The translations under genes were made by a program, and so were the position numbers. From Pseudomonadota bacterium (GTDB lineage: Bacteria; Pseudomonadota; Alphaproteobacteria; Sphingomonadales; Sphingomonadaceae): a DNA stretch of 19,149 nucleotides. Positions 8,501-14,484 of this stretch are shown here, one piece after another (the stretch's first letter is position 1; each line of letters opens with the position of its first letter). The notes under the pieces are model-generated. The model saw only the letters and a program-made list of their open reading frames with translations, did no database searches and was not told where the DNA came from. The stretch lies in assembly GCA_023458055.1 (NCBI GenBank), contig JAEXAW010000049.1:1-19149 (forward strand), given 5' to 3'.

Positions 8501-8799
8501 ATGGCGTTGTAGAGCTTCTCGTTGGCGGTGATCAGGCCTTCATTGAGCGCGGGCGACGTCAGCTCGCGGACGATCTGATCGATCGCGTTGGTCGAAAGCG
8601 GATAGGTCCGCCCCTTGTAGTCGAACGTCCGCCGTCGCAGTTGCTCGACCAGCACATCGCGCAGGACGACGCCCTGGTTCCCGCCGCGCGCGGCGAGGCA
8701 AGCCTCGGGCGAAAGATAATCCCAACCCAGCGAGACCAACGTTGCTAGCGCTGGAATGTGGGAGCTGTAAAGCTCGGCGGTGTTGGGGGTTATGGTCAT
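5515..8799 (-). CDS. hsdR: Type I restriction enzyme, R (motor and nuclease) subunit
   Basis: HsdR translocates DNA using ATP and cuts it at a distance from the unmethylated recognition site, as part of the HsdR-HsdM-HsdS complex. The 1094 residues show an N-terminal PD-(D/E)XK nuclease (RPDIVGF then LLVIEAK: Asp152, Glu166, Lys168). A superfamily 2 helicase follows: TTGSGKS (Walker A, 344-350), DEGH (454-457), TGTP (481-484), LLTGFDEP (about 679-686) and QAIARVNR (704-711). The C-terminal 350 residues would be the helical part that docks on HsdM. No frameshift or missing motif is seen and the length is normal. The ATG overlaps the stop of the abi-like gene by four bases (ATGA), and the same arrangement couples it to the metallopeptidase downstream. 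The helicase style resembles the EcoR124-type (type IC) enzymes. Confidence 0.95.
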   Translation of the reverse strand: MTITPNTAELYSSHIPALATLVSLGWDYLSPEACLAARGGNQGVVLRDVLVEQLRRRTFDYKGRTYPLSTNAIDQIVRELTSPALNEGLITANEKLYNAITLGITVTEFVDGKKHSVTVPIINWAHPLANSFVVSDEMEVLAVPGTHTRRPDIVGFVNGIPLLVIEAKRPDSGNPNKSMVDEGISQTIRNQGQEEIPHLFAYAHLLLSIGMTDGRYGTTRTPRKFWAQWREEEFSEDHFRQIKNAANTADPRAAILKNHVREVRDHFRHLWSDEQEVTAQDRLLIGLCKPERLLEFVRLYVLFDRKVDKIVARHQQFFGIRALLDQISRVKPGGAREGGVIWHTTGSGKSFTMVMLCKALLLHEKLKACRLVVVTDRRDLEKQLAGNFLTGGAFGSDIGSKDAGRAKARSGRDLARRIGQGTERIIFTIINKFGSAARHPECRNDSADMIVLVDEGHRSQGGENHERMRKALPNAAYVAFTGTPLLKDDKTANKFGRIVHAYTMKDAVSDGTVTPLLYEERKPILDVNERAIDNWFEKVTAGLSEEQKGDLKKKFGTKGAVYGSGDRINLIALDIATHFKENFKDLDLGLKGQLATDSKRSAIRYKKALDATGLVSSAIVISPPDTREGHSEVDEAELPEVLQWWKENVKGDAEDYERQVIEDFSTEGRPDILIVVDKLLTGFDEPRNAVLYIDKKLEQHNLIQAIARVNRLHEQKKYGLLIDYRGILKALDTALTEYQDLAERTQGGFDLDDIDELYADVSTEYKRLPSLHTDLWAIFKPVKNRADIEQYRQLLVPQTRESEDGTPIDLNQKLREDFYEVLTDYGMCLKIALGSRSFFEDTSITEGQIAEYKRDLKFFTNLRKIVKQDAQETVDYSAYEDQIRRLVDRYVVGEDVENVDGVLIVNELGNQQAAETWSPEKTRNETDIIRSRVRKTIEQELADDPYAQLFFSDLLKRAIAEASALFDHPYKQYILFKDLEEKLASKSIDELPKRLAGHRHASAYFGIIRLEIGDELAKGDEQEEFIQAALDMEKSVESAIAENSLNPANIEAAIRKALLPRLFGLTGLDKAKVITEKVVEVTRIGLARGSGAKT

Positions 8800-9740
8800 T
8801 TCTGGCCACCCCAGAGTTTATAGTCGCGCCAGTCTGGCGGGCAGCCCATATCTGCCTCCCGCCCCGGCGCCAGCGTCGCCATATGGGCGATCAGTCGCTG
8901 GCCCCATGTGTTGGCCGGATCGCACCGGTCGAGGAGGTATTTCACGAAAGCCAGCGTGTTGTAGAGCCTGTCGTTTGCCGCCCGGTTCAGCGCGTTCGCC
9001 AGTTCGGGCGGCTGCTTTTTCGGCAGCTTGAGCGTGGCCTTCATCCGCTGGTTCCACAGCCGCCCGTGATGCGCGCAGATGTTGCGGACGGTGGAGATGT
9101 TCTGCACCGCCGGGCCGAAGACCACTTCGTCGAGTCCAAAGGGCGCAGCGATGGCGTTGCGATCCTTCGGTTCCTTCAGCAGGCCATAGAGCGAGGACAG
9201 CAACCCGAACGACATAAGCTCCGATGCCATCCACACCGGCGGGTGTTTCGGGCCGGAATATTTCGCCTTGTAGTGGATGATGAAGGTATCCTTGGAGCGA
9301 TTGACCTGCGCGGTCAGCTCCCGCTTCTTGGCACTGAGTTTGCCCTTGTCGGAATAGAGCCCGGCGCGCAGATAGCCGTGCGGGCCGTTCTTTGTCGCCA
9401 GTTGATAGGCCCAGCTCCCCCGCACCGCGACTTCGATCCGTTCCACCGCGTCGAGCACCAGCAGGCGGAGCGCACGGTCGAATTCATAGAGCGCGACGAC
9501 GTCTTCAAAGGTGGTGCCGGGCCGGAATCGTGGGCCGGCCTGCCCCTTGGGATGCTCAAAATAGAGCCAGTAGGCGCTCAGCCGGTAATAGCTGATATGC
9601 TGGAGGCAATGCTGCGCCAGCGCGGGGTCGGCGATCACCATGCCTTCGCCTTGCAGCTTGGCGATCTGCTGCGTGAAGGTGAGCGCCGGTTTCGCGAAAG
9701 GGATCCTGACGGCTGGCTGCGGGGCGGCGGGCGGCGGCAT
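8796..9740 (-). CDS. Abi_2-family (HEPN) abortive-infection-type protein inside the hsd operon
   Basis: The 314-residue protein has the features of the Abi_2 family (AbiD/AbiF-like): an N-terminal F-x-Q-Q-I-x-x-L segment, the ISYYRLSAYWLYF block (about 49-61), DRALRLLVLDAVERIEVAVR (about 88-107) and RNICAHHGRLWN (219-230). The R-N-x-x-A-H core (Arg219, His224) is the catalytic signature of HEPN ribonucleases. The protein is therefore probably an RNase that halts growth or kills the infected cell. It sits between hsdS and hsdR, with its stop overlapping the hsdR start. About 200 bases separate it from hsdS, including a possible promoter, so it may be made independently. The ribosome-binding site before the ATG is modest. 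What triggers it is unknown; sensing failure or inhibition of the restriction complex is one idea suggested by position only. Confidence 0.83.
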   Translation of the reverse strand: MPPPAAPQPAVRIPFAKPALTFTQQIAKLQGEGMVIADPALAQHCLQHISYYRLSAYWLYFEHPKGQAGPRFRPGTTFEDVVALYEFDRALRLLVLDAVERIEVAVRGSWAYQLATKNGPHGYLRAGLYSDKGKLSAKKRELTAQVNRSKDTFIIHYKAKYSGPKHPPVWMASELMSFGLLSSLYGLLKEPKDRNAIAAPFGLDEVVFGPAVQNISTVRNICAHHGRLWNQRMKATLKLPKKQPPELANALNRAANDRLYNTLAFVKYLLDRCDPANTWGQRLIAHMATLAPGREADMGCPPDWRDYKLWGGQK

Positions 9741-9844
9741 CAGATGCGCCCCGCCAGCGGCTTGAGTTCATGCGGATTTCGGGCAAAAAAAGTCCCCCCT
9801 GGTGCGCATGCCGAAGCAGAGGCGTGGGAGGCACTGTTGAATGC

Positions 9845-9873
9845 CAGATAGCGACAAGGCACCAACTTGTCAA
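9845..9873 (-). promoter_or_regulatory. Possible internal promoter driving the abi-like gene and hsdR
   Basis: On the minus strand a perfect TTGACA (9873-9868) is followed after 17 bases by TATCTG (9850-9845). The -35 and spacing are ideal; the -10 is weak by the E. coli standard, though TATCT-like -10 boxes are tolerated in alphaproteobacteria. It lies in the only sizeable gap of the operon and would give a leader of about 100 bases before the abi-like ATG. A weak AT-rich hairpin (9923-9927 with 9935-9939) just after the hsdS stop might attenuate read-through. Confidence 0.4.
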
Positions 9874-9942
9874 TCGAAATCGGGCAAGTGGTCCGGCGAT
9901 TGCGGGACTGGTATGGCCTAAAATCTGGTGTTTTCAGATGGT

Positions 9943-11169
9943 TCACAATGCCACCTCGTTTTCGCCACCAGAGGGCTTTGGGGCGCTTTCCGGGAGCTTG
10001 ACCCGCCGTTTGCCGGTGAGCAGTTGCTGCATCAGCGCGGCCTTTTCCTGGCGGAGGGCGGTGAGTTGCGATCGCAGTTCGTCGGCTATCACTCGATTGG
10101 CCTTGAACACTTCCGCAATCGCCTGCTGCTCGTCTAGCGGTGGCAGAGCGAATTTGAACCAATGCTCAAAGTCGCCCGGCATATGGGGAATGCCAGAGCC
10201 TTCGCGGATGGACCGGATACGTTCGGATGCCTTCTCCATGAGCGTTACAACAAACACAGGATCGGCGTTGGCTTTCGCCAGTCTGTAGCGGCCAACGGTT
10301 GAGGAGACCGCGCCTGCTAGGCCAGTAGTCACCTTGCCTGCATATTCGCCGTCCCAAAGGACGAGAATATCGGTCTCAACGCAGAGAAGCGCATCTTTCG
10401 ACGTGGTATAGTTAGAGAATTCGCCAAGGAATGACGTTGATCCGATATACGGGACGCCGATGCCGTCCTCATTCGTTGAGACAATTTTGCCCTTAGCGCG
10501 TTTCATCGAAAGCAGTTCAGATAGCGATGTTTCCCTCCATTCCCCCGAAAAGCCGGGGAGGCGTTTTTTGGGTGGGGTGGTGCCTTGCGGGAGCAGCTGC
10601 TGCATCAGCGCCTGCTTCTTCGCGCGGGCGGTGGCGATCAGCGCCTCGACCGTCTCGATGGCGCGGTTCCAATCAATCAAGAGGTCCGCGATGTAACGTT
10701 GCTGCCTTCTACACTGGGGGACGGGGACTTCGATTTTGCGAAGATCATCCAGTGTGATTTCCACAAAAGTGCTGCCCTTGGTCACAGAGTGAATACGGCG
10801 TTGAACATCGGCACTTGCCAGTTGGAAGAAAATGAAATCCCGGTCGAAATCATCGGCGACCGAAATGCGCGCCGTGCCTTGCGTGAGGTTCGCCTCCACA
10901 AGTTCATCCGGGACGATGCTGGTGTCCCCGATGTTGCCGCGCAAAGATATCACAATGTCGCCGGGAACTACGGTTGAACGTCCAAATCGCTGGTGAATCT
11001 CGGGAGCAGTCCGCTGAAGGGATGAGCAGTCAATCTGACCACCGATGTCGGAGCTCTTGAGATACGGCACACCGGTCGGATCGTGTGGGCCAGCCTGAAC
11101 GATTCCGTACACGATTTTGGATTTCGCGATGGTTGCCAGCGGCAACGATTGCCACCCCTCCGCAATCAC
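9943..11169 (-). CDS. hsdS: Type I specificity subunit with two target-recognition domains
   Basis: HsdS chooses the bipartite DNA site for the complex and tethers two HsdM copies. The 408 residues show the expected twofold layout. There is a first recognition domain (about 10-150, with VPGDIVISLRG at 68-78) and a conserved helical spacer (about 155-195, ending KKQALMQQLLPQG). A second recognition domain follows (about 213-345, opening LPGFSGEWRE and ending ALPPLDEQQAIA), then a second helix (about 350-390, ending EKAALMQQLLTG). The repeated ALMQQLL blocks mark the internal symmetry. The start is GTG, overlapping the stop of the RhuM-like gene as GTGA. The length is normal. Recognition sequences cannot be inferred by eye. 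Confidence 0.94.
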   Translation of the reverse strand: MIAEGWQSLPLATIAKSKIVYGIVQAGPHDPTGVPYLKSSDIGGQIDCSSLQRTAPEIHQRFGRSTVVPGDIVISLRGNIGDTSIVPDELVEANLTQGTARISVADDFDRDFIFFQLASADVQRRIHSVTKGSTFVEITLDDLRKIEVPVPQCRRQQRYIADLLIDWNRAIETVEALIATARAKKQALMQQLLPQGTTPPKKRLPGFSGEWRETSLSELLSMKRAKGKIVSTNEDGIGVPYIGSTSFLGEFSNYTTSKDALLCVETDILVLWDGEYAGKVTTGLAGAVSSTVGRYRLAKANADPVFVVTLMEKASERIRSIREGSGIPHMPGDFEHWFKFALPPLDEQQAIAEVFKANRVIADELRSQLTALRQEKAALMQQLLTGKRRVKLPESAPKPSGGENEVAL

Positions 11170-12200
11170 TTCGCACCGCCTTTGCCCTTGGCGGGCTTGT
11201 CAGCGGCGAGCTTCTTCACCTTGGCAGTGGCCTCGATGAAATGCTGCTCGACCGCGCTCGGCGCATTGATCGCGCGGCTGTGCCAGCGGTCGTATTCGGC
11301 CTCGACATGGCGCTGCGCCTGTTTGGCGGAAACCCGGCCCGCGCCATCGAGCAGCGGGTGATCGCCCAGCTTCAGGAAGTCGTCCAGCTTTGCGATCCAG
11401 TCGGCCATGTGCATCGGCTTGCGGTTCTTCGCCATGGCTTCGGCGAATTCCAGGAAGGCGACGGTGATGCGGTTCAGCGTCTCCATCTCCTCATCCTGCA
11501 GATAGTTCTTGGCGATCTGCGCGTCCTGCTTGGTCGGCAGACGACCCTGCTTTTCGCCGGGCCAGCTGGTCAGCCCCATCATCGGCTTGGCGGCATCGGC
11601 GCGGGCCAGCTTGGTTTCCGCCGCCGTCTGGCCGTGGGCGGCGTGGTGCATCTTGTTCTGCACCGTCTGGAAGAACTGCTGGCTCGTTTCCGACCTAGGA
11701 TCATAGTCCACGGCGGTGGCGTAGATATCGAGCACCTTCTTGTAGAACAGCTTTTCCGACGCACGAATGTCGCGGATGCGGGCAAGCAGCTCTTCGAAAT
11801 AGTCGTTGTCCGGCTCCTTCAGGCGCTCGTCGTCCATGACGAATCCCTTGACCAGATATTCGCTCAGCGCCTCTGATGCCCAGCGCCTGAACTGCATGCC
11901 GCGCATCGACCGTACGCGGAAACCGACCGCGAGGATCATTTGCAGGTTATAGAGTAGAATCTGGCGGGAAACCTTACGTTTGCCCTCGGTTTGAACTGTC
12001 AAGTTTTCTTTGACAGTTGCCTCTTCCTCCAGCTCGCCCTCGTCGAGAATGTTCCGAACATGCAGGCTGATGCTCTGCTTGGTGGTCTGGAACAACTCGG
12101 CCATCTCGGCCTGGCTCAGCCACACGCTACCGTCGCTCGCCTGAAGGCGGATGACGGTGACGCCGTCCTCCGTCTGGTACTGGATGAGTTCGCCCGCCAT
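11166..12200 (-). CDS. rhuM: RhuM-family protein between hsdM and hsdS
   Basis: The 344-residue product matches the RhuM family (named after a Salmonella pathogenicity-island gene). It opens with IQYQTEDGVTVIRLQ and WLSQAEMAELFQTTKQSISLHVRNIL, contains the RQILLYNLQMILAVGFRVRS and RWASEALSEYLVKGFVMDDERLK blocks, and ends in a lysine-rich tail. Residues 29-52 read like a helix-turn-helix, so DNA binding is likely. The biochemical role of the family is not established. The ATG shares one base with the hsdM stop (TGATG), and its own stop overlaps hsdS, so it is an integral member of the operon. Possible roles are regulation of the operon, for example through the twin boxes at its head, or an accessory defence function; both are inference. 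Confidence 0.87.
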   Translation of the reverse strand: MAGELIQYQTEDGVTVIRLQASDGSVWLSQAEMAELFQTTKQSISLHVRNILDEGELEEEATVKENLTVQTEGKRKVSRQILLYNLQMILAVGFRVRSMRGMQFRRWASEALSEYLVKGFVMDDERLKEPDNDYFEELLARIRDIRASEKLFYKKVLDIYATAVDYDPRSETSQQFFQTVQNKMHHAAHGQTAAETKLARADAAKPMMGLTSWPGEKQGRLPTKQDAQIAKNYLQDEEMETLNRITVAFLEFAEAMAKNRKPMHMADWIAKLDDFLKLGDHPLLDGAGRVSAKQAQRHVEAEYDRWHSRAINAPSAVEQHFIEATAKVKKLAADKPAKGKGGAK

Positions 12201-13708
12201 CAGTAGCCAAGCTCCTTGAGGTAGCCGTCCATCTTCTCTTCCAGTGCGGCGAGTTTCGCCTTGAGCTTCAGCCGCTCGGCGCGGACGGCGACCAGGTCGA
12301 TCTCCTCCTCTTCCTCGAAGGTATCAACGTAGCGCGGGATGTTGAGGTTGTAGTCATTCTCGGCCAGCTCCTCGGGCGTGGCGAGATAGGCGTATTTGTC
12401 GACGCTCTCGCGCTTGCGGTAGGTTTCGACGATCTTCGCCAGATGGTTTGCATCAAGCTGATTCTGGTTCTTGCCCGACTTGAACTCGCGGCTCGCATCG
12501 ATGAACAGCACCTTGTCGTCCGCCTTGGTCTTGCGGAAGATCAGGATACAGGCCGGAATGCCGGTGCCGTAAAACAGCTTTTCGGGCAGGCCGATCACTG
12601 CTTCGAGCAGGTTTTCCTCGATCAGTTTTTGCCTGATCTTGCCTTCGCTCGATCCCCGGAACAGCACACCATGCGGTGCGACCACCGCCATGCGCCCGGT
12701 CTTCGGCTTCATCGTCTCGATCATGTGGAGGATGAAGGCATAGTCGCCTTTGGTCTTGGGCGGTACGCCACGCCGGAAACGACCGAACCGGTCATTCTCG
12801 GCTGTATCGACGCCCCACTTGTCGAGGCTGAACGGCGGGTTGGCGACGACGACATCGAAGTGCTTCAGCCGATCCTCGGCGTCGAGCAGCTTGGGGTTGT
12901 TGATGGTGTCGCCCCATTCGATGCGGTGGTTGTCCTCGCCGTGGAGGAACATGTTCATCTTGGCGAGCGCCCAGGTGCTGCCGATCGATTCCTGGCCGTA
13001 GAGCGCGTATTTCTTCGATCCGCCAAACTTGGCCTGCACGCGGCGACCGCATTTCATAAGCAGCGAGCCGGAACCGCAGGTAGGATCGCAGGCTTCCTCG
13101 CCCTCGGCCATGTCCATGATTTCCGCCATCAGTTCGGACACTTCGGGCGGGGTATAGAATTCCCCTGCCTTGCGGCCCGCATCAGCGGCGAAGTTCTTGA
13201 TCAGGAATTCGTAGGCGTTGCCGATCACATCCAGATTGCCGATGCGCGACGGGCGCATGTTCAGCTCGGGACGCGAGAAGTCTTCCAGCAGGTGGCGCAA
13301 AATGTCGTTCTTCTGCTTCTCCTCCCCCAGCTTGTTGGAATTGAAGCTGATGTCCTGGAACACGTCGCGCAGCTTGCCGACGTTGGCCTCTTCAATGGCG
13401 TGCAGGGCCTTGTCGATCCGCTCACCGTTCCCCGGTTCGTGCCGCGCCTTATAGAGCGTGGTGAAGTTAGCAGAGTCCGGCAGGACGAAGCGCTCGTTCG
13501 TCATCAGCTCGGCGATCAGCTCAGGCGTGTCGCCATACTGCTTTTTGTATTCGTCGTAGTGGTCCTGCCACACGTCCGACAGGTACTTGAGGAACAGCAT
13601 GGTGAGGACATAGTCCTTGTAGACGTCAGCCGAGACCGTCCCGCGAAAGGTATCGCAAGCGGCCCACACAGCCTTGTTTACTTCGTCCTGCTTGATCTGA
13701 TCGTTCAT
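12200..13708 (-). CDS. hsdM: Type I DNA N6-adenine methyltransferase, M subunit
   Basis: HsdM methylates adenines in the site chosen by HsdS and forms the core to which HsdR binds. The 502 residues contain an N-terminal helical domain (1-150), the cofactor motif DPTCGSG (208-214) and the catalytic NPPF (290-293), followed by RRGVPPKTKGDYAFILHM and other HsdM hallmarks, with a helical tail. The start is the ATG at 13708, which overlaps the stop of the small S-like gene as ATGA and gives the family-typical MNDQI...VWAACDTFRG opening. The frame continues open upstream to about 14071, but that extension lies over the neighbouring gene and has no family similarity. The protein is complete. Confidence 0.95.
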   Translation of the reverse strand: MNDQIKQDEVNKAVWAACDTFRGTVSADVYKDYVLTMLFLKYLSDVWQDHYDEYKKQYGDTPELIAELMTNERFVLPDSANFTTLYKARHEPGNGERIDKALHAIEEANVGKLRDVFQDISFNSNKLGEEKQKNDILRHLLEDFSRPELNMRPSRIGNLDVIGNAYEFLIKNFAADAGRKAGEFYTPPEVSELMAEIMDMAEGEEACDPTCGSGSLLMKCGRRVQAKFGGSKKYALYGQESIGSTWALAKMNMFLHGEDNHRIEWGDTINNPKLLDAEDRLKHFDVVVANPPFSLDKWGVDTAENDRFGRFRRGVPPKTKGDYAFILHMIETMKPKTGRMAVVAPHGVLFRGSSEGKIRQKLIEENLLEAVIGLPEKLFYGTGIPACILIFRKTKADDKVLFIDASREFKSGKNQNQLDANHLAKIVETYRKRESVDKYAYLATPEELAENDYNLNIPRYVDTFEEEEEIDLVAVRAERLKLKAKLAALEEKMDGYLKELGY

Positions 13709-14328
13709 GATGCTCTCTGTTGCGCGTGTTGAAAGGCAGGTGCAAGCAGCCGCCGGGCGATCGCTGTCATTTCGGCGGCTCTGTTGTCGATAAGTTGGGT
13801 CAGGATCGCGCGTTCGCGACGCATAGCTGTGTCCAGATCGACGATGTGCTGCTGCTGCGCCAGCGGTGGGATCGTGATCGGCAGGGTCTCTACCACCTCG
13901 CGTTTGAGATTGAGTATGTAGGAGCCGGTCGCGCCCGCCGCGAAGTACTCCTGCGCGGGCTTCTGCATCATCTGCCAAGCCAGAAATTGGGGCAGCATCG
14001 CACCTGTCCTGACGCGAATGACGAAGAAATGCGGCGAACAAACGACCTGCTCGTCGCGTTCCTCGATGCAATAGGGGAAGTTGCGCGCGCCGCGTGTGGA
14101 CAAAATGATGTCGTGGGGCCGGAGAAATGCTTTTGCGGATTGACGTGGCAGCTCAATGCGCGAAAGACTATCCCAGTCAATCCCCGTGCCAGGATCGGTG
14201 TTGCGCATTTGTATAACGGCGACCCCTCCTTCCGGCAGTGCGTCGATTTTGCTGCGAAAAGGGTAGCCCGCGGAGATTGACGCGACGCCACCCAAAACAA
14301 CAGAATCGTATGCATCAAAGCGCTTCAT
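13705..14328 (-). CDS. hsdS: Half-size type I specificity subunit with a single recognition domain
   Basis: This 207-residue protein (counted from the ATG at 14328) has one HsdS-like recognition domain: LGGVASISAGYPFRS (about 12-26), FLRPHDIILSTRGARNF (about 68-84), VVCSPHFFVI (about 95-104) and ILNLKREVVETLPITIPPLAQQQ (about 138-160). One coiled-coil helix follows (about 161-195). A second domain is absent, yet the gene is not cut: it has its own promoter, a clean stop and an ATGA overlap with hsdM. It is thus probably a genuine stand-alone half-S that could dimerise to form a symmetric specificity unit, swap with one half of the full HsdS, or regulate it. The frame extends to an ATG at 14340, but that codon lies within the predicted -10 box, so 14328 is preferred. 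It is not closely similar in sequence to either half of the downstream HsdS. Confidence 0.85.
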   Translation of the reverse strand: MKRFDAYDSVVLGGVASISAGYPFRSKIDALPEGGVAVIQMRNTDPGTGIDWDSLSRIELPRQSAKAFLRPHDIILSTRGARNFPYCIEERDEQVVCSPHFFVIRVRTGAMLPQFLAWQMMQKPAQEYFAAGATGSYILNLKREVVETLPITIPPLAQQQHIVDLDTAMRRERAILTQLIDNRAAEMTAIARRLLAPAFQHAQQRAS

Positions 14329-14331
14329 GCA
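14307..14331 (-). promoter_or_regulatory. Operator-like box, downstream copy, over the transcription start
   Basis: This 25-base box shares 22 identical positions with the copy at 14368-14392, including the uninterrupted core AAGCGCTTTGATGCAT. Within it TGCAT, AAGCGCTT and ATGCA form an imperfect dyad, as expected for a dimeric repressor. It covers the predicted transcription start and first codons of the half-size S gene, where a bound protein would block transcription. Confidence 0.55.
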
Positions 14332-14335
14332 GCGA

Positions 14336-14364
14336 TTCATATGTTAAAGGGAGGAGTTTGTCAA
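14336..14364 (-). promoter_or_regulatory. Promoter of the type I restriction operon
   Basis: Minus-strand TTGACA (14364-14359) is a perfect -35. After exactly 17 bases comes TATGAA (14341-14336), a four-of-six -10. Transcription would start at about 14329-14328, on or next to the ATG at 14328, suggesting a leaderless message. The promoter lies about 64 bases inside the edge of the Tn3-family transposon and appears intact. Confidence 0.6.
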
Positions 14365-14367
14365 TTC

Positions 14368-14392
14368 CGCATGCATCAAAGCGCTTGACGCA
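14368..14392 (-). promoter_or_regulatory. Operator-like box, upstream copy, just above the -35
   Basis: This is the second copy of the 25-base box, in direct orientation and 61 bases (close to six helical turns) from the first. It begins four bases upstream of the -35 element. It does not lie in a coding sequence, so the identity with the other copy is not explained by protein conservation. The pair frames the promoter. Confidence 0.55.
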
Positions 14393-14427
14393 CAATAAAT
14401 GCAACTTTTGGCTTGATTTGGTTTGAT

Positions 14428-14472
14428 GGGGTGACTACACGAAAGTGACGTATCTGCACGGAAAGGGCGAAC
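14428..14472 (+). repeat. Left terminal inverted repeat of the Tn3-family transposon
   Basis: The first 33 bases are identical to the reverse complement of the right end, then two mismatches, then ten more identical bases (AAGGGCGAAC). It begins with GGGG and lies downstream of the tnpA stop codon. Confidence 0.93.
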
Positions 14473-14484
14473 GGATAGCGAACG

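Noticed and set aside
9785..9799. A7 and C6 homopolymer tracts, considered as a phase-variation switch
   Set aside because: They lie in the untranslated gap between hsdS and the abi-like gene, outside any open gene, and are short.
8742..9851. 369-codon open frame on the + strand opposite the abi-like gene
   Set aside because: Antisense to a clear Abi_2 protein and crosses into hsdR; no family pattern.
12443..13732. 429-codon open frame on the + strand opposite hsdM
   Set aside because: It is entirely antisense to an intact HsdM with all motifs; the hydrophobic/arginine-rich sequence is typical of a shadow frame.
13709..14071. N-terminal extension of the hsdM frame
   Set aside because: The extension overlaps the half-size S gene in another frame and has no HsdM-like sequence; the ATG at 13708 gives the normal N-terminus.
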